Source of the DNA: Laguncularia racemosa
Taxonomy: Eukaryota > Streptophyta > Magnoliopsida > Myrtales > Combretaceae
Direction of reading: 5' to 3'
Assembly (NCBI GenBank): GCA_037954665.1
Contig: JBBMOL010000018.1
Span: 4,836,001 to 4,900,000, forward strand
DNA length: 64,000 nucleotides
The position numbers were made by a program, and so were the translations under genes. Positions 11,645-21,971 of the stretch are shown in pieces; the stretch's first letter is position 1; every line of letters begins with the position of its first letter. Under the pieces are notes generated by a model, which was not told the DNA's origin, did not search any database, and saw nothing but the letters and a program-made list of their open reading frames with translations.

Positions 11645-12824
11645 TGTTGAGCCTAATTATTTATTTATTTTTCCTAATTTGATTTATACTAAACCTTATG
11701 CTCATTTAATGTAAACTCTCAACTAAAATTAGGAAAAATTTTATTTCTTTTATTTAATTTGGAAAAATAGGAATCGCCACTCGATCGAGGCTGGAAAAAG
11801 CATTAAATTATAACTAATTAAGCAAATTAGTCTTAATTTAATTACTTCTAAATTTAGAATTTGTTTATTCAAATATACATCGATTGAGAAAAAAATTAAA
11901 TTAGTTATAAAATTATTTTATTTATTTGTTAAGTAGACTTAGATGTTTATTATTAATGAGATTACCTTGTAGGTACCTACTTACTTACTAGCTAAGGTCA
12001 AATCTATTGTAATTTGTGTTACTTTACTTTTTAATAATTTTATTTACTAAAATTTTTCTTCAACCTATATTATTATTTTCTAATCTTTATTTTTTAATTA
12101 TTTTAATCTTTTTATTTGATAGGATTGATTTTTTTAATCATTTTTATTTCCCTTTTATTATATATATGTATATTTTTACATATGTAAAAAAAAACTAAAG
12201 AAATTTAAACCTTTTAAAATTCTACTTATTTCTTATTTTTACATTATTAGTTTTATTAGAAGAAAAACAAAACAATATACACATGGATGGTAAAGCCGAC
12301 GTGAAATCCATTGACAATGATTTATTATCACTTTTTTTAATCTTTATTATTATTTTTTAAAAGGAAGAGAAAAAGAAAATGAACCTATTTTAAAAGACAA
12401 TGCAGATCTGAAATCAGACATGGGTCGACACTTACATATGGTCGATAACTTTCCAAGCAAAGGACTTTGAGTGTATGTAGCTGTTTTCACTGATTGATGG
12501 ACGCTAGGAGTGGGACCTATACAAAGAAGTTATGGAAGCAACTTATTGGTAGAGGGAGGTTAGAAGAACGGTTGGTGGAGGCTTCGAGTAAGGGTGGTTT
12601 GGATAGTTGTGGGTAGTTTTAAGTGGCAAGGGTGGTGTTTTCCAAGAGTTAAGAGCTCGACGAAGCTTGTAGGTAGAGTTATTTCTCTTAAAAATACTTA
12701 GAAAAAAGGAATTTTTAAAGAGAGAATGAAAGACTGAAGCTTGGAATTCTAGAGAGAGAGTTTGAATTAACTTATGGAGAGAAGATGGAGTGGTTGTGTC
12801 TATTGAGAAAGCTTGCTCGAGCTC

Positions 12825-12833
12825 CTATTTATA
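12825..12833 (-). promoter_or_regulatory. TATA box of the minus Tat LTR
   Basis: The minus strand reads TATAAATAG, followed by GAGCTCGAGC. It is the same nonamer as in the LTR at 6755-8726 and lies in the matching part of the LTR. Confidence 0.5.
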
Positions 12834-13065
12834 TCGTCGGAGCTTAAATTGAAGATGGAAAGTTCTTGAATATTTAAATTTGCTAACCATGGAGATGCTT
12901 GGATGTGCTCATAATATTCTTCCATTTTGAGGAAACAAGTGCAATTCAAGTGATTTTTCCTATCATAGAGAAGCTGCACTTACCTAAGGAGTAAAATGGA
13001 AGTTCAATTGCTTCCAAAAGAACATGATTTGGCTTGAAATGCAAAGGCATGTATTGCGTAAGGTT

Positions 13066-13070
13066 GATTT
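13066..13070. repeat. Target-site duplication GATTT, left copy
   Basis: GATTT directly precedes the copia 5' LTR and is repeated at 18055-18059 directly after the 3' LTR. The 5-bp size fits copia integration. Confidence 0.85.
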
Positions 13071-13542
13071 TATCAATCAAGAATGTTTGGAAGCTCAGAA
13101 ACATACACGGCCGAATACACAATCAAAAGGCACGGCCGTGTATTGTGTCAGATAGCTCCCAGAAACATACACGGCCGGATACACGGTCAGAAGGTACGGC
13201 CGTGTGTTGTGTCAGGTACCTCCCAGAAACATACACGACCGGATACACGGACAGAAGGTACGGCCGTGTATTGTGTCAAGTAGCTACCAGAAACATACAC
13301 GGCTTGATACATGGCTAAAAGGCACGACCGTGTAACACGGCCGTGAATATTTAGATATTTGTTTCGTGATTTATTTTGTAAATATGGCATGTATATTTTG
13401 TATTTTATATTTTAGTAGAGGAAGATTTGTTTTCCTAGTTTGTAAGATATAGTTGCTTGGAAAAGATATTCTCCTGATGTATATATATACTTGAACATGA
13501 ATTATGAAAAGGGATTCAACCAAAGTTTCTCAAAAGTTGTTA
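13071..13542 (+). repeat. Copia 5' LTR (472 bp)
   Basis: The LTR starts TATCAATCAAGAATG and ends AAAGTTGTTA. Its U3 holds four imperfect copies of a 64-bp unit, each with CACGGCCGTG-type palindromes. The 3' LTR has three copies and a further 13-bp deletion, which explains the 77-bp size difference. Confidence 0.93.
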
Positions 13543-13554
13543 TGGTATCAGAGC
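13543..13554 (+). other. Copia primer binding site
   Basis: TGGTATCAGAGC directly follows the 5' LTR. This is the usual plant copia site, complementary to the 3' end of initiator methionine tRNA. Confidence 0.9.
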
Positions 13555-13695
13555 CACACAACTGAGTATTGCATTGAATCCATATTTTTTCCTTTTAGTT
13601 GCTAGTTTGTTCTTGGTTTTCTTTAGCCTTAGGTTGATTAATTCCAATCAACAATTTTCTTGATAATCAAGTCGTAAGTGACAATTCTATTTATA

Positions 13696-16600
13696 ATGTC
13701 TTTTGAGAAAACACATGAAATCTTAGCTATTAGATTTACGGGAAAGAATTATGCAGCATGGGAATTTCAGTTCAAGATGTTTTTGAAAGGGAAGGAGCTT
13801 TGGGGTCATATTGATGGGTCTTCTCTAGCTCCTACAGAGTCAAAAGATTGTGGTCAATGGGAGGCAAAGGATGCCCAGATTGTTTCTTGGATTTTGGGAT
13901 CTATTGAGGTTCATATGGTGAACAATTTACGATCCTTTGGCACAACAAAAGAAATGTGAGAATACTTGAAGCACATCTACAATCAAGATAATACTGCAAG
14001 ACGTTTTCAATTGGAACTTGATATGAGTAATTATAGTAAAGGTAATCTCTCAATTGAACAATATTATTCTGGCTTTCTTAATTTATGGAGCGAATATTAT
14101 GGTATTATCTATGCTAAGGTGTCAAAGGAGAATTTGGCTAGTCTTCAGGCTGTTCATGAAGTGAGTCGTCGTGATCAGTTTTTGATGAAGCTTAGACTTG
14201 AATTTGAAACCACTTGGGCTGGGTTGCTGAATAGAGATCCAGTTCCTTGTTTGGATGTATGTTTTGGTGAATTGCTGCGCGAAGAACAAAGATTGGCGAC
14301 ACAAGCCACTATTGGTGCAACTGGTGGATCATCTGAAATAGTTAATGTTGCATATGCTGCTCAGACCCGAGGGAAGGGAACAATGCAGTGTTACAGCTGC
14401 AAAGAATTTGGTCATATTGCCCGTCATTGTAGTAAGAAGTTCTGTAATTATTACAAGCAAAAATGACATATTATTAAGGAGTGTCCTATAAGGCCTTAAA
14501 ATAGAAGGACACAAGCTTTTCATGCTACAGTATCCAACTCTTGCAATCTTGGTTCGACATCCACAATTGCTGGCAATAATCAATCTGTTCTCACACCAGA
14601 TATAGTCCAACAGATGATTCTCTCTACCTTCTCTGCTTTTGGTCTTCAAGGGAAAGGTAAGACTACTAATTCTGTTCCTTGGTTTGTTGATTCCGGCGCC
14701 ACAAATCATATGATTGGCTCATCTGATTTATTGCATAATCAACATCCATATACTGGTACTCAGCACATTCAGGTTGCTGATGGAAATAATATTCCAATTA
14801 TGACAGTTGTTGATATTAGCTCCTCCCTTCGACATGTCTTGGTTTCTCCTAAATTATCTACTAACTTACTTTCTGTTGGGCAAATGGTGGATAATAACTG
14901 TGATGTCCACTTTTCTCGTGATGGTTGTACTGTGTAGGATCAGGCGTCGGGGAAGGTGATAGCGAAGGGGCCTAAAGTGGGCAGGTTATTTCCATTACAA
15001 TTTACCGTTCCTCGGACTTTGTCATTAGCTTCTTCAGTTGTTGAAAATAAGGCTGGCATCAGGCATAGACACTTAGGTCATCTAAATAATGTTGTTTTGA
15101 ATCATTTGTTGCAAAGTGGTGTTCTCGGTTCCATAGATAAGAGTTTATTAGTTGATTGTTCTCCTTGTAAACTGGGCAAAAGTAAGACATTGCCTTTTCC
15201 TGTTTTAGGTAGTCGTGCTAATAAATGTTTTGACATTATTCATAGTGATGTTTGGGGAATTGCACCGATTATTTCACATGATCAGTATAAATATTTTGTG
15301 ACATTTATTGACGATTATAGTCGATTCACATGGATTTATTTTTTGCATTCCAAAGCAGACGTGTTTACTGTGTTTCAAACCTTTGTGACATATATTGAAA
15401 CTCAGTTTTCCACTTGTATTAAAATCTTACGGTCTGATAATGGTGGTGAATATATTTCTCATGAGTTTCAAGCATTTCTTCATAACAAGGGTATTGTTTC
15501 ACAACGCTTATGTCCTTACACACCTCAGTAGAATGAAGTTGCCGAACGAAAAAATCAACATTTGTTAGATGTGGTGTGCACATTGTTGTTAGAATCTTCT
15601 GTTCTAGCTAAGTTTTGGACCAAAGCTTTATCTACTGTAGTTTATCTGATTAATCGCTTACCATCTCAACAATTGAAGTTTGATTCTCCTTATCAATGAG
15701 TGTTTGGTAAACATCCTAATTATCATATGCTACATACTTTCGGATGTGTTTGTTTTGTTCATTTACCTACCCATGAACGTTATAAGTTGTCAGCCCAGTC
15801 TGTTCGATGTGCCTTTATGGGTTACAGTCCTAATCATAAAGGTTTTGTGTGTTATGATTCGATTAATAATCGATGGCATATCTCTCGGGATGTGATTTTC
15901 TTTGAACATGAATACTATTTTCAGCAACATCTTTTGACATCTGATATTATTATACTTCCTCACTTTGATGACTCTTCTTTTGAGAAACTGTTCAAGCCTG
16001 GACTTGTCCTTTCCGACCTTGCTTCTGAAAATGCTTCAATGATTCTTCGACGATCAACTCGGCACACTCGTCCTCCAGATAGATATGGCTATTATGCAAT
16101 TGTAACTAATACTACAATTCCTACCTCTTATTCTCAGGCTGCTAAACAGACTTGCTGGATAAAAGCCATGCAAGAGGAACTTCAAGCACTTCAAGACAAT
16201 CACACTTGGGATATTGTTTCATGTCCTGCTGGTGTTAAACCCATTGGTTGTAAATGGGTTTATTCTATTAAGATCCGATCTGATGGTTCCCTTGACAGAT
16301 ATAAGGCAAGGTTGGTATCTCTTGGCAATCGGCAGGAATATGGAATTGATTATGAAGAGACCTTTGCACCTGTGGCTAAGATGACAACTGTCTGGCTTGT
16401 TCTATCTATTGCTGCATCTAAAGGATGGTTCTTACGACAGATGGATGTTAAGAATGCATTTTTGCATGGGGACCTCAAGGAAGATATCTATATGACTCCT
16501 CCTCCAGGATTGTTTTCCACACCCTCCCATGATGTTTGTAAGCTCAAACTGTCTCTATACGGTTTAAAATAGGCTCCACTGGCCTGGTTTGAGAAGTTTC

Positions 16601-17652
16601 GTAATACTCTTCTTAGCTTCTCTTTTATTCAAAGTCAGTATGATTCTTCATTATTCCTTTGCAAGACTGACAAGGGAATTGTTTTGTTGTTAGTCTACAT
16701 TGATGATATTGTCATCACAGGATCTGATACTCAATTGATGTCTCAGTTACAGGAGCACCTTCGAGGTTCTTTTCATATGAAGGATTTGGGATCGTTAACT
16801 TATTTTTTAGGTCTTGAGATTCACTCTTCTTCTGCTGGTATTTTTCTTCATCAACATAAATATATTGAGGAACTTATTGCTTTAGCTGGTCTCCAAGAGG
16901 GACGTTCTGTTGATACTCCTTTGGAAGTGAATGTTGAATATCAATGAAATGGTGGTGAATTCCTATCTGATCCGTCTCTATATCGACAACTTGTTGGAAG
17001 TCTCAATTATCTGACTATTACACGTCTTGATATTTCATTTGCTGTACAACAAGTTAGTCAATTTATGTAGGCACCTACACATCTTCATTTAGCCACAGTT
17101 CGCTGTATTGTTAGATATTTAAAAGGGACTTCTCATCGTGGTTTGTTCTTTTCTGTGAAGTATCCTATTCACTTAACCACCTATAGTGATGCTGATTGGG
17201 CTGGTTGTTCTGATACACGTTGATCTATTACTGGTTGGAGTATGTTTCTTGGTAACTCTTTTATTTCTTGGAAGACTAAGAAACAAGACCGTGTGTCTAA
17301 GTCTTCTACTGAGTCTGAATATCGTGCTATGTCGTCTGCTTGCTCTGAGATCATTTGGCTTTGAGGTTTGTTGGCTGAGGTTGGTTTTCCTCAACTTGGG
17401 TCTACCTCTCTTTATGTTGATAATACTAGTGCTGTTCAGATTACTGCTAATCCTGTCTTTCATGAGCGTACGAAACATATTGAAGTGGACTGTCATTCTA
17501 TTCGAGAAGCTTATGATAATGGGGTTATTTCTCTTCCTCATATCTCTTATAATCTTCAAACGGCTGATATCTTTACTAAGGCTCTTTCTCGGCAACGTCA
17601 TCAGTTTCTTGTTGGCAAATTGATGCTTCTTGATCAGTCAGCATCAATTTGA
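13696..17652 (+). pseudogene. Copia gag-pol polyprotein, one frame with 11 nonsense codons
   Basis: The frame runs from an ATG at 13696 to a probable natural TGA at 17650 without any frameshift. Domains in order are: gag (RFTGKNYAAWEFQFKMF); a CCHC knuckle CYSCKEFGHIARHC near 14390; protease DSGATNHM near 14690; integrase with HRHLGHLN, CSPCKLGK, IIHSDVWG and SDNGGEY; RT with KNAFLHGDL and the catalytic YIDD at 16696-16707; RNase H with DADWAG and KSSTESEYRA. In-frame stops lie at 13957, 14464, 14497, 14935, 15529, 15697, 16570, 16945, 17068, 17221 and 17362. Ten of the 11 look like C-to-T or G-to-A changes of CAG, CGA, CAA or TGG codons. The protein cannot be made. Confidence 0.93.
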
Positions 17653-17659
17653 GGGGGGA
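17649..17659 (+). other. Copia polypurine tract
   Basis: TTGAGGGGGGA directly precedes the 3' LTR. It would prime plus-strand DNA synthesis. Confidence 0.85.
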
Positions 17660-18054
17660 TATCAATCAAGAATGTCTGGAAGCTCAGAAACATATACGGC
17701 CGGATACACGGTCAGAAGGCACGGCCGTGTATTGTGTCAGATAGCTCCCAGAAACATACACGGCCGGATACACGGACAAAAGGCACGACTGTGTATTGTG
17801 TCAGGTAGCTACCAGAAACATACATGGCTTGATACATGGCTAAAAGGCACGACCGTAAATATTTAGATATTTGTTTCGTGATTTATTTTGTAAAAATGGC
17901 ATGTATATTTTGTATTTTATATTTTAGTAGAGGAAGATTTGTTTTCCTAGTTTGTAAGATATAGTTTCTTGGAAAAGATATTCTCCTGATGTATATATAT
18001 ACTTGAACATGAATTATGAAAAGGGATTCAACCAAAGTTTCTCAAAAGTTGTTA
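17660..18054 (+). repeat. Copia 3' LTR (395 bp)
   Basis: It has the same ends as the 5' LTR. Across the final 197 bp outside the repeat units only two mismatches to the 5' LTR are seen. It has three 64-bp units instead of four. The right flank GATTT (18055-18059) completes the target duplication. Confidence 0.93.
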
Positions 18055-18504
18055 GATTTTTCCTAAGCTTTAAGGCTCATTTCGGCAGCTTAAATGTATG
18101 AATTTGGATACACAATAGGCATGAATTAAAAGCTCCATATGTCCTCCATAGAATCCATAATCAATTTGCATAGATTCGTGTGGAAAAAGAAAAAAAAGAA
18201 AAAAAGAGTTTGAAATGAGCTCAACGGACTGGTAAAATATTAGAGGGCAAGAGGTGGAAGATGAGTTGATGTGTCATCACATGGCACTATGTCATGATAC
18301 ATCGACTCTATGTAGAGTGTCATGTGTACATTAGGTTGGAATGAATGCCATGTAGGTGACATGTGACATACCCATGTCAAACATGGCCACTCATCGCTAT
18401 GTGGACCAATTAAGTATTGACACATGCCACCATGTGACACAATGATGTGGTGACACGTGTTCGTGGGGAGGAAGGAAAATAAATATGCATTTTGCACATA
18501 GTGG

Positions 18505-18557
18505 GGATAGAACTTAGGTCTTCTCTATGCATGTGTGTGCCATTGCCACCTATGCTG
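18505..18557 (-). promoter_or_regulatory. tRNA-like A/B box pair in the minus Tat LTR
   Basis: On the minus strand, an A-box-like CAGCATAGGTGG (18557-18546) matches the consensus at 10 of 12 positions. A B-box-like GTTCTATCC (18513-18505) matches at 8 of 9. The location in U3 parallels the pair at 7037-7101. Confidence 0.45.
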
Positions 18558-19150
18558 AGTTTTGTTCCTTACCTTTGTTGCAGGTCTAATGTACTTAAGC
18601 TTTTGGTTAGCTTAAGTCGAGTTTAAATGCCAAATCTGTTTTGGGGTTAATTGAGGCCTCAATAGATTGGTTTTCTAAGAATTGAAAATGCAATACTCTT
18701 GAAAGTGAAGTCAAGTACACACTTTTTAACAATAGTTTTCAAATCGAGTGTAATTCAATAGTTTTATGGGCTTCATTTTGTAGCTTATCCAATTAAGTCA
18801 ATTATTGATTTTCTCATAAATCAATTAATTTATATCCAATCGAAGAGTCATTTGAGGCTATGGTTATCTTAAATTAACCTCATTTTTATGATATAAAAAT
18901 AATTAACCTAGACTTAGGTTGAAAATTTCAATATTTCCATTTAAAGTATGAAAACCGTCAAATTGCATATGCACACTATGGCCTCAGAAAATTCAAAGCA
19001 CCCTTAAATGAGACTTAATGACCAATAGTTGACCCACCACTTTCATTTTTGCTAATTTCCTTACTATTTTAATTTTTTTTCTGACTAGAAACTTGTTTCC
19101 TTAAAGATAAAACTTAAAATTGAAGGAAGGAAAAAAATGTGGTGTCTATA

Positions 19151-20589
19151 GTTTCCATAAGCTACAACCACTACTAGAGGTGTTCGTCGATTCACCGAAA
19201 GTTCCTACAATTTACCCACCTACTGTAACCTATCAAGCCCCATGAATAGCAAATTGTGCTCACTCGTTTGACTCGTGAAACCCACTTAACCTATGCACAG
19301 GTCCAATGTTTCATAGTTATTAGATTAAATTGCATATCTACCATATTTGCACGATTAGCTATTTACAAATTTAAATGATTATTGTATTTAATTGATATGT
19401 CATTGGATTATCATTGTTAATTGGTTTATTAGCATTATTATTATGATAACGCGTGTAGCTTGTTTATATGTTTTGATAGTTATTCATATTGCTCATGCTG
19501 AATCGATTGATTGGCTTTTCATTGTTTGCATTGCATAATTTACGTGTATGCATATAGCATAGTTAACGTGCTAGGATTTTTGAATCTACATCTTTTTATA
19601 AAAATTGCAATATAAGCATTTAGGGGTTTTATCATAAAATTTGCATAATAATCTATATTGTTTTGAAAATGGTAGTTTTTTGTAATTTAAAATTTTAGAT
19701 AATATATCTTTAGGTTATGGACCATTGTGTAGGCTTCAAGTGTTATAGTGTAATTGTCACCTAGGTCGATTAGATTCTTAGTTAGTTTTAGTTTCATCTA
19801 ATATTTAGTTTTTTTAATTAAAATAAAAAATGAAAATACATATTTGTTTTTATCATTTAGAAGAATGGTTTTTATAAAATAAACTTCCTTAATTGGTGAT
19901 TTCAAAAAATTAGGTCTTTTAGAGTTTCCAAAATTGGAAGATAAAATCAAGGGTTTTCTTAGGAATTTTTCATGAATAAAGTCAAAATGGTAATAAACTT
20001 AAACTTACTTTATTTTCATAAATAAAATTAATCAATAAACTAAAGTTATATATATATATATAACAATAGAATTACAAGGTTTAAATTCTAATTCGTGGAT
20101 ATGTAGGCACTTATGGGGCAACCAATAAAAAAAATATTTTCCCAAAAATCCTAAAAATTAAAAAAATAGAAAATGAAAAATAATAAAAAGATCTTCTTAG
20201 TTAGTTTATTTTGTTTTCTACTTGTGAATGTTTATATCAAAATAAAAGGAAGAGAATTTAATGAAGCGTCTTAATTATTATTTTTAGGAAAATAACGAGT
20301 GATAACCATTTAGGTTTTAATATATTAGCTTCCAAGCTCAGCATCTTTGGTTTATGTTTTTCTTAAAATCATTTTTTTTTTAGAAACTTCGTAGCTTGGT
20401 AACTAGTTAAGGTTAATATAACCTTAACTTATTTTTATTTTCCAATTTTAGTTGGTGGAGACTCCAATTCTTAAAATACTTTTTTAAAAAATAATTTTTC
20501 CTTAATTATACTATCGAGTAATTTATATTAAGTGGGTTAGGCTTAATATAGGTTAGATTAAGAAAAAAAATTCAAAATTAGGCTCGACA
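19151..20589 (+). repeat. Plus-strand Tat LTR fragment (3' portion)
   Basis: It ends AAATTAGGCTCGACA at 20589, nearly the same as the LTR end at 8726. Matching internal blocks include ACCCACTTAACCTATGCACAGG near 19290 (compare 7700-7724) and GGATATGTAGGCACTTATGGGG near 20097 (compare 8262). The 5' part with U3 is missing. It abuts the start of the minus-strand LTR at 19150 head to head. An (AT)n run lies near 20050-20063. Confidence 0.65.
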
Positions 20590-21170
20590 AAGGGGATCTG
20601 AATATCTAGGTCAGAAATTCTAAAAGTGCACCTAAAGTATGATCTCAGTTGTCTAGCCTATTGTGATGATCCAGAGAAGTTTGAGGTAGTTGATGAAGAA
20701 GGAGATACTAAGGACTAACCTAGTGAGGAGGAGGCAGTTTAAGACCAAGGCCACAGCGGTGAATAGGGCTAAGTTGAATAGCATGGCCAAAATGAAGAGC
20801 TAAGCCGAGATGAAGAGTTTGCTAGCATAACATTGAAGACATTACCTAAACCTTACCCTAATCCCCTAAACTTTGAGCCCTCTCAAAGACCCCTTATCTC
20901 CTTTTAAGCTACACTCAATTGAATAGATTGTGGCTACTTAAGTCGACAAAATGATTAAAGCTTTAATTGTTCCACCATCGAGAGCTTAAAAAAAATTACC
21001 TTTGAGCATTTTGATCGTTTTCCTCTTTTGCCTTTTTTTTTTTTGGTAAGGTTAGTATGTTGATTAATTTCTTATAATCAAACATCTTTAATGAATGAAA
21101 ATTTTTTCTAAGTGTCTTGAGTGTGCTCTTATCCCTCTTTCTTCATTCTATTTGCATATTATTGTTCATC
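20590..21170. other. Unassigned stretch between Tat LTR fragment and minus Tat element
   Basis: No domain is recognised. A plus-strand stretch around 20640-20720 can be read as LRYDLSCLAYCDDPEKFEVV, but stops follow. By position it could be the far 3' UTR of the minus Tat element. Confidence 0.3.
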
Positions 21171-21179
21171 ATTCCATAG

Positions 21180-21500
21180 GCTTTAAGATTGTCAAGTGTT
21201 AGGTAGTCCTTAGACGTTTAGATTTAAGTCCTATCAACGAGTTACCTAATGGGTTAAAGTGACTGGATTCTCCGATTTGACCTAAAGAGGTTAGGTGTTG
21301 TAACCGTATAAAAGTGATCAAGGAGCGCAAGAGTCTATTCACTTTAATAGAAGTTGGGACTTAATATTATTAGGAGTCCATTTACTTTCAATATTAGTAA
21401 GGACTTGATATCATCAAGAGTTTGTTCACTTTTGGAGAGGCCAGGACTTGATGTTTTTAGGGGTCCATTCACCTCGAAAGAGGCTGGGACTTAGTGTTTT
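21180..21500 (-). repeat. Degenerate tandem repeat beside minus Tat element
   Basis: Four to five imperfect units of roughly 60 bp share blocks like GGGACTTAATATTATTAGGAG and TCCATTTACTTTCAA. Lying just past the C-terminal integrase end (minus strand), the array occupies the same 3' UTR position as the repeats at 5690-6640, but its sequence is different. Confidence 0.6.
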
Positions 21501-21559
21501 TTATTTTAGATAATTTACAAGTACGAATGTGTGAAAAATAACCATAACATAACTTGTAA

Positions 21560-21966
21560 AAGGAACTATCACTTTCATTAAGTTACAAATATCACATGAG
21601 CTCATCATAATCTAGTCAAAGTTAAGCCTCAAGTTATCGACATACCATATTCGAGAGATTGAGCTAACCATCTATCTTTTATAATCTATAAACTTTGTTG
21701 CCTAAGTCTTTTTTGTACTTTCACAGGGTCTTCCCAATTCAGTGTAAGCTTCTTTTGTCTTTCTCGAGATCTAATAGCTTCTAGCTTCCTACACACTAGG
21801 TCTTCTTATCGAAAAACCTTATGCTTGACCTTTATAACATAGTAGCGAGTTGCCTTATGTTGCTATGCCACTACTTAAGCTTTGGTTGTGTCTCAGATCT
21901 CTTCAATAGTGTCAAGGTTAGCTTGGAGTTCGATCTAGTTAGCCATCATGTCAAGGCTTTAAGTGC
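21560..21966 (-). pseudogene. Tat integrase C-terminus (left piece)
   Basis: The minus strand carries, with stops, SNSKLTLTLLKRSETQPKLK and then KKLTLNWEDPVKV. These match the Tat pattern ANLDLLEExRDxAxLR and KLAPNWEGPYKV. The first piece directly continues the integrase text found right of the solo LTR, so one gene was split by that insertion. Confidence 0.65.
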
Positions 21967-21971
21967 AGATG

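Larger units (their letters stand above)
13071..18054 (+). mobile_element. Ty1/copia retrotransposon, nearly complete, nested in a Tat LTR
   Basis: The element has two LTRs (13071-13542 and 17660-18054), a primer binding site right after the 5' LTR, a gag-pol frame at 13696-17652, and a polypurine tract right before the 3' LTR. It is flanked by a GATTT target duplication. The order protease, integrase, RT, RNase H is that of Ty1/copia. The LTR ends read TATCA...TTGTTA, so the terminal dinucleotides are TA/TA rather than TG/CA. Non-canonical ends of this kind are known among plant copia elements. The RT block (GCKWVYSIKIRSDGS) resembles Ivana-like elements, tentatively. Confidence 0.93.
8727..19150 (-). 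mobile_element. Tat-lineage element on minus strand (gag, leader, 5' LTR), interrupted by copia
   Basis: Reading the minus strand from the right, there is an LTR (19150 down to 11645, split by a copia insertion), then a leader, then gag at about 9996-8760. The rest of the element would lie left of the + strand Tat element that ends at 8726. This fits the left element having inserted into this one. The LTR start (revcomp TATAGACACCACATTTTT) and end (TTAGGCTCAACA) match the Tat LTR pattern seen at 6755 and 8726. Confidence 0.7.
11645..19150 (-). repeat. Minus-strand Tat LTR, about 2.5 kb, split by copia insertion
   Basis: On the minus strand the LTR starts at 19150 (TATAGACACCACATTTTT, decayed from TGTAGACACC-like) and ends at 11645 (TTAGGCTCAACA). 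Removing the copia element and one target copy leaves about 2.5 kb, close to the 2.5 kb LTR at 25380-27886. A TATA box (12825-12833) and a tRNA-like box pair (18505-18557) lie on opposite sides of the copia insertion in the expected order. This supports the two halves being one LTR. Confidence 0.7.

Noticed and set aside
13034..13390. Open frames of 66-94 codons across the copia 5' LTR
   Set aside because: The protein repeats (ETYTAEYT, RNIHGRIHG) mirror the 64-bp DNA unit in the LTR and appear on both strands. They are by-products of the tandem repeat.
17173..17623. Long frames of about 140 codons on both strands inside the copia RNase H region
   Set aside because: They are shadow frames of the RNase H coding strand and lack any motif. 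The real frame is recognised by DADWAG and KSSTESEYRA.
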